Assembly (NCBI RefSeq): GCF_001646785.1
Contig: NZ_LRRH01000058.1
Coordinates: forward strand, 62,001 to 126,000
DNA from: Rhodococcus phenolicus
Lineage (GTDB): Bacteria; Actinomycetota; Actinomycetes; Mycobacteriales; Mycobacteriaceae
Reading direction: 5' to 3'
DNA length: 64,000 nt
Position 1 is the first letter of the stretch; the number at the start of each line of letters is the position of its first letter. The translations under genes were made by a program, and so were the position numbers. Below the pieces are notes generated by a model. The model was given only the letters and a program-made list of their open reading frames with translations. It had not been told where the DNA came from and ran no database searches. This document shows, piece by piece, positions 35,574-44,578 of this stretch.

Positions 35574-37003
35574 ACATCGAACAGGCACTGGAGCGGGTCC
35601 GGACCGGACCGCAGGGCCCGCGGATCGCGGCGTTCTTCGATTTCGACGGCACCATCGTGCACGGCTTCTCGGGAGTGCATTTCTTCCGGGACCGGCTGCT
35701 CGCCGGGAAGGTCAGTGCCGCGGAACTGGCGGGCACGATGCTCAACGGGCTCCGCGGCACCGACAGCGAATCCGATTTCGAACGGTTCGTCGCGGTCGCG
35801 TTCAAGGCGTGGGGCGGGCACACCGAGGACGAGCTGTACGAGATCGGGCAGCGCCTGTTCGCCTCGACGATCGCCGGGCACATCTATCCCGAAGCGTGGC
35901 AACTGATCAGGGCGCACCAAGCGGCCGGGCACACGGTGGTGATCGCCTCGTCGGCGTCCCGTTACCAGATCCAGGCGTCGGCGGATGCGCTCGGCGTCGA
36001 CCGGATGCTCTACACCCCGCTGGAGGTGAAGGACGGGATCCTGTCCGGCAAGGTCGACGGAAAGTCACTGTGGCGCAGCGGTAAAGCCCAGGCCGTGATC
36101 GCCTTCGCGGAAGAACACGACATCGACCGCACCGAGAGCTACACCTATTCGAACGGTGGTGAGGATGTCGATTTCCTTGCCACGACCGGCAATCCGACGC
36201 CCACGAACCCGGACGGCACGCTCGTGAGGGCAGCCACCGAACGGCAGTGGCCGATTCTGCGGTTCCGGCCCCGCGGGACTCCCGGCGCGAAGGAACTCGT
36301 GCGGACCGCCGCGGCGTACGGCGGTCTCTTCGGTTCGGTCTGGACCGGCATCGGCCTGGGCATCGTCAATCGCAGCAAGAAGGTCGCGCTGGATTCGATG
36401 CTCGGCATCGGCTCCGACGTGTCCCTCGCCCTGGCCGGTGTCGACGTGCGCGTACACGGCGAATCCAACGTGTGGCTGCGGCGGCCGGCGGTGTTCATCT
36501 TCAATCACCAGAGCCAGCTCGATCCGGTGATCCTCGCGAAGGTGCTGCGACACGACTTCACCGGTGTCACCAAGAAGGAGATGGCGAACGATCCCCTGTT
36601 CGGGCCGTTACTGCGTTTCGTCGGTGCGGCGTTCGTCGACCGCAGCAACACCGATCAGGCGAAGGCCGCCCTCGGGCCGGTCGTGGACACGCTGCGCGGC
36701 GGCACCTCCGTGGTGATCGCCCCCGAGGGCACGCGCTCCCTGACCCCCGAGATCGGGCGGTTCAAGAAGGGTGCTTTCCACATCGCGATGCAGGCCGGCG
36801 TACCGATCGTGCCCGTCGTGATCCGCAACGCCGGGGAACTGCTGTGGAAGCACTCCACCCTGGTGCGGTCCGGCACCGCGGACGTCGCGGTTCTCGAACC
36901 GATCGACGTGAGCGACTGGACACCGCAGAACCTCGACGAACGCATCCGGGACGTCGAGGACCTCTACCGGCGAACCCTCGCCGATTGGCCTGCGGTTGTA
37001 TAA
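35570..37003 (+). CDS. plsC: HAD phosphatase-PlsC acyltransferase fusion
   Basis: Bifunctional protein of 477 aa. The N-terminal HAD domain (about 15-215) has FFDFDGT, ASSASRYQ and the GGEDVDFLA metal site, as in SerB-like phosphatases. The C-terminal PlsC domain (about 270-470) has NHQSQLD (HX4D), FVDRSN and APEGTRS. This matches the mycobacterial Rv2483c type, expected to make phosphatidic acid from lysophosphatidic acid. Its GTG overlaps the plsB stop, so the two sequential acylations are translationally coupled. Confidence 0.9.
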   Translation: MNIEQALERVRTGPQGPRIAAFFDFDGTIVHGFSGVHFFRDRLLAGKVSAAELAGTMLNGLRGTDSESDFERFVAVAFKAWGGHTEDELYEIGQRLFASTIAGHIYPEAWQLIRAHQAAGHTVVIASSASRYQIQASADALGVDRMLYTPLEVKDGILSGKVDGKSLWRSGKAQAVIAFAEEHDIDRTESYTYSNGGEDVDFLATTGNPTPTNPDGTLVRAATERQWPILRFRPRGTPGAKELVRTAAAYGGLFGSVWTGIGLGIVNRSKKVALDSMLGIGSDVSLALAGVDVRVHGESNVWLRRPAVFIFNHQSQLDPVILAKVLRHDFTGVTKKEMANDPLFGPLLRFVGAAFVDRSNTDQAKAALGPVVDTLRGGTSVVIAPEGTRSLTPEIGRFKKGAFHIAMQAGVPIVPVVIRNAGELLWKHSTLVRSGTADVAVLEPIDVSDWTPQNLDERIRDVEDLYRRTLADWPAVV

Positions 37004-37007
37004 GGAC

Positions 37008-38282
37008 ATGAGCGAAACCGATTCCGGCGAGCCGTACGACGCCGACGGGGACCGCGACGACGACACCGGCGGTCGCGACGACAGCGGCCGGGACGGAGGG
37101 AAGAACGACGCACAGGGACGCGACGAGCAGGCAAAAGGTCGCGGCGGCGGGAATCCCGAGAGCGCGAACCTCGACGACAGCGCGGATCTCGGCTCCAGCG
37201 AGAACGCCGACGACAGCGAGAACGGAAACGGGAACGGGAACGGCCTGAAGCCGGCTCATCGGCGGTACCTGAAATGGATCGTCGGGGTTGTGCTCGTCAT
37301 CGTCCTGACGGTCGAGGCGATCCTGATCTGGCCGGAACTGTCGAGCAGCGTGAAAACTCTCGGCGACCTGCACTGGCAGTGGGTCGTCGCCGCGATCGGG
37401 GCGTCACTGCTCGAGATGTCGAGCTTCGCGCGGGTACAGCGCACACTGCTGTCCGCGGCCTCCGTCACCGTCACGCAGCGCCAGTCGCTGGCCGTCTCCT
37501 ATGCCGCGAACTCGATGAGCGTCACCCTCCCCGGCGGGCCCGTCCTCGGCACCACCTTCACGTACCGGCAGATGCGCAAATGGGGCGCGAGCCCGGTGGT
37601 CGCGACGTGGCAGCTCGTGATGGCCGGCCTGCTGCAGGCCGCAGGCCTGGCGCTGCTGGGACTGGTCGGTGCTCTCCTCGTCGGCGCGGCCACCAACCCC
37701 TTCTCCCTGATCTTCTCGATCGGCGGGTTCGCCGCCTTCGTCGTGCTCGTGCAGTATGCGGCGAGCAATCCCGGATCGCTCGAGTCGATCGGCATCATCG
37801 CGCTGCGCGGCTTCAACCGGCTGCGCAAGAAGCCGGAACACACGTGGGTGCGGGCCTGGAAGCGGATCGTCGACCAGCTCGGCGCGGTCCAGCTGGACCG
37901 TCCGCACACGCTGCGCGCGTTCTCCTGGTCGATCCTCAACTGGTTGTGCGACGGGGCGTGCCTGGCGTTCGCGGCGTACGCGATCGGCGGGACTCCCAGC
38001 CTGGCCGGGATCGCGGTCGCCTACGCGGCCGGAACAGCGGCGAGCCGCGCGATTCCGCTGCTGCCCGCCGGTCTCGGGGTCATGGACGCGGTCCTCGTCC
38101 CCGCGTTGACCGCGAGCGGCATGACCGGCGCGCAGGCCCTGTCCGCCGTCGTCGTGTACCGGCTGATCAGCTTCCTGATGATCGCGGTCATCGGGTGGGT
38201 GGTGTTCGCGCTCCGCTATCGGGGAGCACCGGCCGACGACGAGCCCGGCCCCGATCTGGGCACGTTGTGGAAGGACGATTGA
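37008..38282 (+). CDS. YbhN/LPG synthase-type membrane protein (flippase-like domain)
   Basis: Membrane protein of 424 aa. The first 75 residues are an acidic, Gly/Asn/Asp-rich disordered tail. Eight or so helices follow in the lysylphosphatidylglycerol synthase transmembrane family, with SYAANSMSVTLPGGPVLG and the late RAIPLLPAGLGVMDAVL segment typical of it. Members move or modify lipids. Starting 4 nt after plsC, it probably acts on phospholipid or a derived lipid. The role is inferred from family and position. Confidence 0.83.
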   Translation: MSETDSGEPYDADGDRDDDTGGRDDSGRDGGKNDAQGRDEQAKGRGGGNPESANLDDSADLGSSENADDSENGNGNGNGLKPAHRRYLKWIVGVVLVIVLTVEAILIWPELSSSVKTLGDLHWQWVVAAIGASLLEMSSFARVQRTLLSAASVTVTQRQSLAVSYAANSMSVTLPGGPVLGTTFTYRQMRKWGASPVVATWQLVMAGLLQAAGLALLGLVGALLVGAATNPFSLIFSIGGFAAFVVLVQYAASNPGSLESIGIIALRGFNRLRKKPEHTWVRAWKRIVDQLGAVQLDRPHTLRAFSWSILNWLCDGACLAFAAYAIGGTPSLAGIAVAYAAGTAASRAIPLLPAGLGVMDAVLVPALTASGMTGAQALSAVVVYRLISFLMIAVIGWVVFALRYRGAPADDEPGPDLGTLWKDD

Positions 38283-38289
38283 GGTTCGG

Positions 38290-38496
38290 TCACGGCAGGT
38301 GCATGAGCTGTCCTGCCAGCCCGAACAACCGGTTGGCGAGTTTGACGACGGGAATTCCCAGCGGCAGCAGCAGGATGGTCACGCACAGCAGCGCACCGAC
38401 CAGCCACACCACCGCAGCCAGGATCCCCACGACCGTGCCGAGCACGGCGGTCAGCAGTCCGACCACAACCCCGAGCAGTCCCTTCAACGCTCCCAT
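38290..38496 (-). CDS. small membrane protein of unknown function
   Basis: 68-aa protein, almost entirely hydrophobic, with two predicted helices (about 6-32 and 33-55). A GGAG Shine-Dalgarno lies seven bases before the ATG, and codon use is like the neighbours, which supports a real gene. The stop is 7 nt from the convergent membrane-protein gene. I do not recognise the family. Confidence 0.65.
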   Translation of the reverse strand: MGALKGLLGVVVGLLTAVLGTVVGILAAVVWLVGALLCVTILLLPLGIPVVKLANRLFGLAGQLMHLP

Positions 38497-38746
38497 GACG
38501 CACTCCAGGTGAGGAATCCCCTGCTCTCAGTGTCCTCCTCCGATGGTCCCGTGAGCTGGGGTCGCCGCGATCGATGCCGTTCCGATTCGGGCACACGAGA
38601 CACTTCGTTTACATAACGCAGTAGCGCCTCGCTGGCCTCCGCCCTCCTCGTGTGGTCTCCTGTCCGTAGCACTCTCAACTATCACTTGAGACTTTAGGGT
38701 TTCGGGTGTGGACGACCCTCTGTCCCGACACGCACAGGAGAAGTTC

Positions 38747-39595
38747 ATGACACGCAGGACCACCCGTCGCCGGACGCGTCTGACGAGTGCCGCAGCCGCC
38801 GTCACGGCGGCCGTCGCACTCGCCCTCCCCGCCGTTGCGACCGCGGACCCCGTCGTGCCTTCGGAACCCGCCCCGGCTGCCGAGCCGTCGCCGGCCGTCG
38901 CCTCCCTGTCCGCAGTACTCGACAGCCTGCGCGGAACGGCCGGGGTGGACCCCGCTGCCGTCGCGGCCGCGGAAGCGATCGCCGGCGCACGCGGCGGGGT
39001 CACCGACGTCGCCGACGCGAACCCCGTCACCGCCTACCAGGAGGCGGTCGATTTCCTGCGCAAACTCGGTATCGAGCCGTTCCTGTACCCGACCGGCGCG
39101 CCCTTCTGCAACAACGAGAGCGGCCTGCCGCTCGGGATCGCCCCGGCGGTCGCGGGTGCGGTCCCCGGCGCCTGGCCGAACCTGCATCCGGTACCCGCCC
39201 TTCCCGCATTGAACGCCGTCGACGCCGGTCAGACCCTGTTCGCGTTCGTCCCGGCCGGCGTGGTCGACGGCGAGGACACCACCGGCATGCAGGTCGCCTG
39301 GTTCAACGTCAACACGCTCCAGGGCGGCACGGTCCCGATGGGCACGATCGGCGAGGCGGCCGAAGCAGCGGTGCCGGGCGGGGTTCCGGACATGTTGCGC
39401 CCCGTCGTCACCGAGGCCATCGCACAGTTCTTCTCGAGTGCCGTCCCGCTGGGCGGGGTTCGTGTCGCGCCGGTCGACACCGGCTCGGGAACCGTACTCG
39501 CGGCCGTGTTCGGCACGGTCACCAACGGCGAGACGTCGTGCTTCTTCCTTCCGACCGTCGGGATCGTCGACGTTCCCGCCGCCCCCGCCGGGTAG
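38747..39595 (+). CDS. secreted protein of unknown function
   Basis: Exported protein of 282 aa. A basic N-terminus (MTRRTTRRRTRLT) and hydrophobic segment end at ALPAVATADP, a signal peptidase I site. After a Pro/Ala-rich linker come a globular domain with FCNNESG and a C-terminal SCFFLP, a possible disulfide. AGGAG lies seven bases before the ATG. Similar exported proteins occur in rhodococci and mycobacteria without a known role. It faces the TetR gene across a terminator. Confidence 0.7.
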   Translation: MTRRTTRRRTRLTSAAAAVTAAVALALPAVATADPVVPSEPAPAAEPSPAVASLSAVLDSLRGTAGVDPAAVAAAEAIAGARGGVTDVADANPVTAYQEAVDFLRKLGIEPFLYPTGAPFCNNESGLPLGIAPAVAGAVPGAWPNLHPVPALPALNAVDAGQTLFAFVPAGVVDGEDTTGMQVAWFNVNTLQGGTVPMGTIGEAAEAAVPGGVPDMLRPVVTEAIAQFFSSAVPLGGVRVAPVDTGSGTVLAAVFGTVTNGETSCFFLPTVGIVDVPAAPAG

Positions 39596-39613
39596 TCCGG
39601 GACGTCCCCAACC

Positions 39614-39644
39614 GACCCGGTCCCGCGAGCCGCGGGGCCGGGTC
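39614..39644. terminator. bidirectional terminator hairpin
   Basis: 14-bp stem GACCCGGTCCCGCG / CGCGGGGCCGGGTC with one G-U pair and an AGC loop. It lies between the convergent secreted-protein and TetR genes and touches the TetR stop codon. Confidence 0.75.
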
Positions 39645-40287
39645 AGCCCGCTTGCTGCATCCGCTCGAGCCGGGAGAACACCAGTCCGACGGCCGTGTCC
39701 ATGTGCGCGATGACCTGCTCCGCCGACTGCCGCCCCGCCGCCCAGCTCACCAGGCTCGACATCCACACGTCGGTGATGATGCGGACGGCGTTGAGCAGTT
39801 CCTCGGTGATGGTGTCGATACCCGCCGCGCGCGCGTACATACCGGTGATGACCTTGCCGAGCCGGTCCAGCTCGGCCGACGACGACGCGTCGGCGAACAT
39901 CGCGGCACGCACCAGCGCGTCGTACAGCCGGGGCTCACGCTCGAGTTGCGCCAGCGCCCCGTGCAGTACCCACATGACGCGTTCCTGCGGCGACGAGCCG
40001 GGTGTGTGCTCGGCGTCGAAGTGTTCCGCGAATTGTTCGAACAGTTCCAGCATCGCCACCACGAGCAGGTGGTTCTTCGACGGGAAGTAGCGGTAGACCG
40101 TGCCGAGCGCGACTCCCGAGCGTTCCGCGACCGCGCGCATCTGCACCGCGTCGTATCCGCCCTCCGAGGCGAGTTCCTTCGCCGACGCGATGATGCGGTC
40201 GTACCGGGCTCGTTGCGCGGGCCGCAATCCCGCACCGGGCCGCGCCTCGGCCTGCGCTTCCGCCCCCGACGTCGACTCCTTCGCCAT
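39643..40287 (-). CDS. KstR-like TetR-family regulator
   Basis: TetR repressor of 214 aa. The helix-turn-helix GYDAVQMRAVAERSGVAL and GTVYRYFPSKNHLL closely match KstR, the cholesterol-catabolism repressor, and so does FADASSSAELDRLGKVI in the ligand domain. A KstR box lies in the divergent promoter region 206 bases upstream. It may be KstR itself or a paralogue; rhodococci have several. The ATG at 40287 is used; an in-frame start three codons earlier exists. KstR ligands are CoA thioesters of cholesterol metabolites. Confidence 0.83.
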   Translation of the reverse strand: MAKESTSGAEAQAEARPGAGLRPAQRARYDRIIASAKELASEGGYDAVQMRAVAERSGVALGTVYRYFPSKNHLLVVAMLELFEQFAEHFDAEHTPGSSPQERVMWVLHGALAQLEREPRLYDALVRAAMFADASSSAELDRLGKVITGMYARAAGIDTITEELLNAVRIITDVWMSSLVSWAAGRQSAEQVIAHMDTAVGLVFSRLERMQQAG

Positions 40288-40456
40288 CACCGTCACCTTC
40301 CGTGTGGTCTACCGGACCAGCGTAGTGGAGCGATACCCCCGGTCCTCCCGTACTCCACCGCACGGTGAGGCACCCTCACGCGTCGTACTCCGCCGGGAGC
40401 CGGAGCACGCGACGACCACGCCCGGGCCAGGACGAACACCGCAGCCGGACACAAAA

Positions 40457-40473
40457 TCAGACACCTGTCCAAA
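40457..40473. promoter_or_regulatory. TetR operator copy 1 (steroid regulon)
   Basis: TCAGACACCTGTCCAAA, the least perfect of three copies of the pattern YCAGACAMSTGTCCARA. It lies 68 bases upstream of the LLM gene and 20 bases before the KstR box. Copies 2 and 3 are at 52163-52179 and 55100-55116. Confidence 0.6.
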
Positions 40474-40492
40474 AAGTCCTTCCCCCGGCGGG

Positions 40493-40506
40493 TAGAACGC
40501 GTTACA
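40493..40506. promoter_or_regulatory. KstR box
   Basis: TAGAACGCGTTACA fits the KstR operator consensus TnnAACnnGTTnnA at every defined position. It lies 35 bases upstream of the LLM start codon, between that gene and the divergent KstR-like gene. Confidence 0.82.
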
Positions 40507-40541
40507 TTTCTTGGCAGTCACCGGAAAAGAGAGGGAGCACC

Positions 40542-41390
40542 GTGCGCCACGGCATCACCCTGTTCACCAGCGATCGCGGGATCCGCCCCGAAACCGCCGC
40601 GAAGGCCGCCGAAGCCCACGGCTTCGACAGCTTCTACGTGCCCGAACACACCCATATTCCGATCAACAGGGAATCGGCCCACCCCGGAACCGGCAACGAG
40701 ACGCTGCCCGACGACCGCTACATGCGCACCCTCGATCCCTGGGTGACGCTGGGCCTGGCCGCCGCCGTCACCTCGACCATTCGCCTCGGCACGTCCGTGG
40801 CGCTGCCGCTCGAACACGATCCGATCACCCTGGCCAAGACCATCGCCACCCTCGACCACCTCTCCGGCGGCCGCGTGGTCCTCGGCGCCGGATTCGGCTG
40901 GAACGCCGAGGAACTCGCCGATCACGGCGTCGACCCCAAGAAGCGACGTACCGCGCTGCGCGAGTATCTCGAGGCGATGGCCGCCCTGTGGACCCAGGAC
41001 GAAGCCGAATACCACGGCAGATTCGTCGAATTCGGCCCCAGCTGGGCATGGCCCAAGCCCGTCCAACAGCCGCGTCCGCCGATCCTGCTCGGCGCCGGCC
41101 CCACCGACCGCAACTTCGAATGGATCGTCCGCTCCGCCGACGGCTGGATCACCACCCCGCGCGACCGCAACATCGACGAGCACGTGCTGCGCCTGCAGAA
41201 GATGTGGACCGAGGCCGGCCGCGACGGCAGCCCCGAGGTCCTGGCCCTGGCCGGGCGGCCCGACCTCGACGAACTGCGCGTGTGGCGCGAGGCCGGCGTC
41301 ACCGAGGTGGTCTTCGGTCTGCCCGATCGTTCCGAGGACGAGGTCCTCGCGTACATCGAACGCCTCGGCACCACGATCTCCGGATACTGA
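40542..41390 (+). CDS. F420-dependent LLM-class oxidoreductase (steroid region)
   Basis: TIM-barrel protein of 282 aa in the TIGR03619-type LLM group: FDSFYVPEHTHIP at the start, LDHLSGGRVVLGAGFGWN in the middle and ILLGAGPTDRNFEWIV later. GTG 40542 follows AGAGGGAG. It is first in a two-gene unit with the KstD-like flavoprotein, behind both a KstR box and a copy of the regulon operator, so it should work in steroid breakdown. The reaction is unknown; F420H2 reduction or oxidation of a ring enone or alcohol is possible. Confidence 0.83.
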   Translation: MRHGITLFTSDRGIRPETAAKAAEAHGFDSFYVPEHTHIPINRESAHPGTGNETLPDDRYMRTLDPWVTLGLAAAVTSTIRLGTSVALPLEHDPITLAKTIATLDHLSGGRVVLGAGFGWNAEELADHGVDPKKRRTALREYLEAMAALWTQDEAEYHGRFVEFGPSWAWPKPVQQPRPPILLGAGPTDRNFEWIVRSADGWITTPRDRNIDEHVLRLQKMWTEAGRDGSPEVLALAGRPDLDELRVWREAGVTEVVFGLPDRSEDEVLAYIERLGTTISGY

Positions 41391-41416
41391 AACCCGTACG
41401 ACCAGAACGGATCACA

Positions 41417-42883
41417 ATGACCTCCACTCCCCTGCACCCCCTGCGCGCCGACGAGATCCCCGCCTGGGACCTCGAAGCCGACGTCGTCATCGCCGGCAAC
41501 GGCATCGCCGGTGTCTCCGCGTCCATCGAGGCCGCGCGTGCCGGAGCCGACGTCCTGGTCCTCGAACGTACCGGCGGTTGGGGCGGAGCGGCGTCACTGT
41601 CGGGCGGCATCCTGTACCTCGGCGGCGGCACCCCGCTGCAGAAGGCACTCGGCTTCGAGGACACCCCCGAGAACATGAAGGCGTTCATGACGGCTGCGCT
41701 CGGGCCCGGCACCGACGAAGCGAAGATCACCGAGTACTGCGACGGCAGCGTCGACCACTACAACTGGCTGGTCGAGAACGGTGTCGTTTTCAAGGAGAGC
41801 TTCTGGGGCGAACCGGGCTGGGAGATCCCGGGTGACGACGGCCTCATGTACTCCGGCGGTGAGAACGCCGCGCCGTTCAACGAGATCGCCACCCCCGCGC
41901 CCCGTGGGCACGTGCCGCAGATGAGCAACAAACGCACCGGCGAGCAGGGCGGCGGCTACATGATCATGAAGCCGCTCACCGAGACCGCCGAAAAGCTCGG
42001 TGTCAGAGCAGAATACGACGTGCGCGTGCAGCGCCTTGTCGTCGACGACAGCGGCCGCGTCGTCGGCATCTCCGCCAAGCGGTACGGCAAGGACCTGCAC
42101 GTGCGGGCACGGCGCGGCGTCGTCCTGGCGACGGGCAGCTTCGCGTACAACAAGGAGATGGTCGAGGCGTACGCGCCGAACCTGATCGGCCGGCCCGGTG
42201 CCGCCATCGAGGAACACGACGGTCGCGCCATCCGCATGGCGCAGGCACTCGGCGCAGACCTCGCGCACATGGACGCCACCGAGGTCGCGTTCTTCGGTGA
42301 TCCGCAACTGATGGCACGCGGCATCCTCGTCAACGCCCGCGGGCAGCGGTACGTGCCGGAGGACACCTACCCCGGCCGGATCGGACAACTCACCCTCTTC
42401 AGGAACGACAATGAGGCCTTCCTGATCATCGACGAGGCATCCTACGAGGAAGGTTGCGCCGCAAGGAGTTCCACTCCGTTCTTCCGGTTCCGCCCGAAGT
42501 GGGTGGCGGAGACGGTCGGGGAACTCGAATCGGAGATCGGCCTGCCCGCCGGAACGCTGCAGGCCACCGTCGACGTGTACAACCGCCACGCCGAGAACGG
42601 GCAGGACCCGGTGCTCGGCAAGAAGAGCGAGTGGGTCAAACCCATCGGCACCCCGGTCGCGGCGCTGGACCTGCGCAACTTCACGGCCGGTTTCACGCTC
42701 GGTGGCCTGCGCACCAGCGTGAACTCGGAGGTCCTGCACGTCTCCGGCGACCCGATCCCCGGCCTGTTCGCGGCCGGTCGCTGCACGTCCGGTGTGTGCG
42801 CCGGCGGGTATGCGAGCGGAACCTCGCTCGGCGACGGCAGCTTCTTCGGCCGCCGCGCCGGCATCTCCGCCGCCAAGAGCTGA
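41417..42883 (+). CDS. KstD/fumarate reductase-family FAD dehydrogenase
   Basis: FAD enzyme of 488 aa. The N-terminal AGNGIAGVSASIEAARAGADVLVLE binds ADP; GGWGGAASLSGG and the late AGFTLGGLRTSV and CAGGYASGTSLGDG are shared with 3-ketosteroid dehydrogenases and flavoprotein fumarate reductases. It lies 26 nt after the LLM gene in the KstR-linked operon, so desaturation of a 3-ketosteroid A ring, or reduction in reverse, is the most likely job. It is shorter than classical KstD (about 510-560 aa), and the exact position oxidised cannot be told. Confidence 0.82.
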   Translation: MTSTPLHPLRADEIPAWDLEADVVIAGNGIAGVSASIEAARAGADVLVLERTGGWGGAASLSGGILYLGGGTPLQKALGFEDTPENMKAFMTAALGPGTDEAKITEYCDGSVDHYNWLVENGVVFKESFWGEPGWEIPGDDGLMYSGGENAAPFNEIATPAPRGHVPQMSNKRTGEQGGGYMIMKPLTETAEKLGVRAEYDVRVQRLVVDDSGRVVGISAKRYGKDLHVRARRGVVLATGSFAYNKEMVEAYAPNLIGRPGAAIEEHDGRAIRMAQALGADLAHMDATEVAFFGDPQLMARGILVNARGQRYVPEDTYPGRIGQLTLFRNDNEAFLIIDEASYEEGCAARSSTPFFRFRPKWVAETVGELESEIGLPAGTLQATVDVYNRHAENGQDPVLGKKSEWVKPIGTPVAALDLRNFTAGFTLGGLRTSVNSEVLHVSGDPIPGLFAAGRCTSGVCAGGYASGTSLGDGSFFGRRAGISAAKS

Positions 42884-42899
42884 CGCCCCCGCGCTCCCT

Positions 42900-42948
42900 G
42901 GTGATGGGAACCTTCAGTCGGACAGGCCGAATGAAGGTTCCCGTCACC
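42900..42948. terminator. bidirectional terminator hairpin
   Basis: 17-bp stem (42900-42916 with 42932-42948) with one G-U pair and a 15-nt loop. It separates the convergent KstD-like and cholesterol oxidase genes and probably ends both long transcripts. Confidence 0.8.
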
Positions 42949-42949
42949 G

Positions 42950-44518
42950 TCAGAAGACGGTGCCGAGGTCGCGGCGCATGATGTCGTCGGCGCCGAACTC
43001 CGCGAGCGCGGCGATCGTCATCGACGGATTGCAGGCACCGGTCGAGCCGGGGATCTTCGCCCCGTCCACGACGTACAGCCCGCGCTGCCCGTGCACCCGG
43101 CCCGCGTCGTCGCACACCGACTCGAAGGTGGCACCGCCGAGCGGATGGAAGGTGTTGACGTCCAGCGAATTCACGTCCAGGACGATCGCAGCGGGCCCGA
43201 CGACCTGCCGGATCCGCGATTCGATCGCGCGGGTCAGGTCACGGTCGTACGCCTGGTCCCAGGTCAGCACCGCATCGTCGAGCGAGCCGTCGTAGTGCCA
43301 CCGGCCGAGTCCTTTCACAGTGCCGAATCCGATCACCGAGGTGGTGCCCAGATCGACCGGGAACGGGACCGGGCCGGTCACGATGGTCAACGCGCCCGCC
43401 GGGTTGCCGAAATCCCGGAACCCGACGCACGCCGGACCGCCCTGGAACGCCCCGGGACTGAGCAGCGGCGTGGTCACCGAGAAGACCCGGTCGCCGTTGT
43501 TGCCCCACCCGGTACCGACACCGTCCGGCAGATCCGGCACCAGTCCCTTCGCCTTCGACTTGACGAGCAGCCTTGTCGTACCGGGTGACCCGGCACCGAG
43601 GAACAGCGCGTCCGCGACGATCCGCTTGCGTTCGACGACGGTACCGTCGGTCGCGAGCCGGTCGGTGTGCGCAATCCACCGTCCGTCGGCGCCGCGTTCG
43701 ATGTCGTTGACGCGATGGAGGGTTTCGAGGTGGACGTTCCCGGTGGCCTCTGCTTCGGCGAGCCACGTGACGTCCACGGAGAACTTGCCGCCGTTGTTGA
43801 CCCCGTAGATGAGGTCACCGTTCGTGTACGACGGGGACAGCTCCCCGGTGAGCTCGCGGCGCGCGAAGTCCCAGTCGATGGGCATCGGCACCCGGAACGT
43901 GTCCAGGCCCTCGGCGGCGGCACGTTCGAGGAACTGCCGTGAGGACCGGTACTTCTCGTGGTACAGCAGGTCGTCGGGGATCGTGGCCAGATGCAACGTC
44001 CGGGCCACCCGTGGGAAGTACTCACGGTCGAGCAGTTCGTAGTCGATGCGCGGGGAAACCGACTCGGCGAACTGCTCGCCGCCGGGCTGCAAGGTCATCC
44101 CGTGATACAGCAGTGAACTGCCACCGACCCCGGCACCGCACAGGATGTCGATGCCGTTGCCCTTCACCCGTTCCATCAATCCGGTGTACGGCAACGACGG
44201 GATCGGCGGGGCACCGGTCATCACCGGCAGCGGCGACAGCCACGACGCACGGTGATCCGGCGACAGCATGTGCGGGAAGGTCTCGGAGTTCGGTCCGGTG
44301 GGCCAGCGCAGACCACGTTCGAGCACGAGCGTCTGCACGCCCGCGCGTCCCAGGTGCGCAGCGGTGATCGCACCCCCGAATCCGCTGCCGATCACCACGG
44401 CGCGGTGGTGTTCCTCGGTGACCTCTGCCCGGGCTCGCGGTGTGCGGGCAACGGTCAGGGTGAGTGCGGCAGCCGCGGCGCCGCCCAGCAAGGTCCGGCG
44501 CGACAGCACAGTATCCAC
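42950..44518 (-). CDS. choE: cholesterol oxidase (GMC family, Tat-exported)
   Basis: Protein of 522 aa. A Tat leader (SRRTLLGGAAAAAL) precedes the FAD motif GSGFGG (44-49). NTFHPLGGATF and GACNPSMTIAALAE near the C-terminus carry the catalytic His and Asn of class I cholesterol oxidases such as Rhodococcus ChoE. It oxidises the 3-hydroxy group of sterols and isomerises the double bond to a 3-keto-4-ene outside the cell membrane. GTG 44518 has GAGGAG seven bases upstream. It appears to be the last gene of a nine-gene operon read from the TetR gene. The symbol is by similarity. Confidence 0.87.
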   Translation of the reverse strand: MDTVLSRRTLLGGAAAAALTLTVARTPRARAEVTEEHHRAVVIGSGFGGAITAAHLGRAGVQTLVLERGLRWPTGPNSETFPHMLSPDHRASWLSPLPVMTGAPPIPSLPYTGLMERVKGNGIDILCGAGVGGSSLLYHGMTLQPGGEQFAESVSPRIDYELLDREYFPRVARTLHLATIPDDLLYHEKYRSSRQFLERAAAEGLDTFRVPMPIDWDFARRELTGELSPSYTNGDLIYGVNNGGKFSVDVTWLAEAEATGNVHLETLHRVNDIERGADGRWIAHTDRLATDGTVVERKRIVADALFLGAGSPGTTRLLVKSKAKGLVPDLPDGVGTGWGNNGDRVFSVTTPLLSPGAFQGGPACVGFRDFGNPAGALTIVTGPVPFPVDLGTTSVIGFGTVKGLGRWHYDGSLDDAVLTWDQAYDRDLTRAIESRIRQVVGPAAIVLDVNSLDVNTFHPLGGATFESVCDDAGRVHGQRGLYVVDGAKIPGSTGACNPSMTIAALAEFGADDIMRRDLGTVF

Positions 44519-44578
44519 GTAGGGTCTCCTCGCGGGATGGACCGGCCCGCGACGGAACGATCCGCGCGGGCCGGTAAG

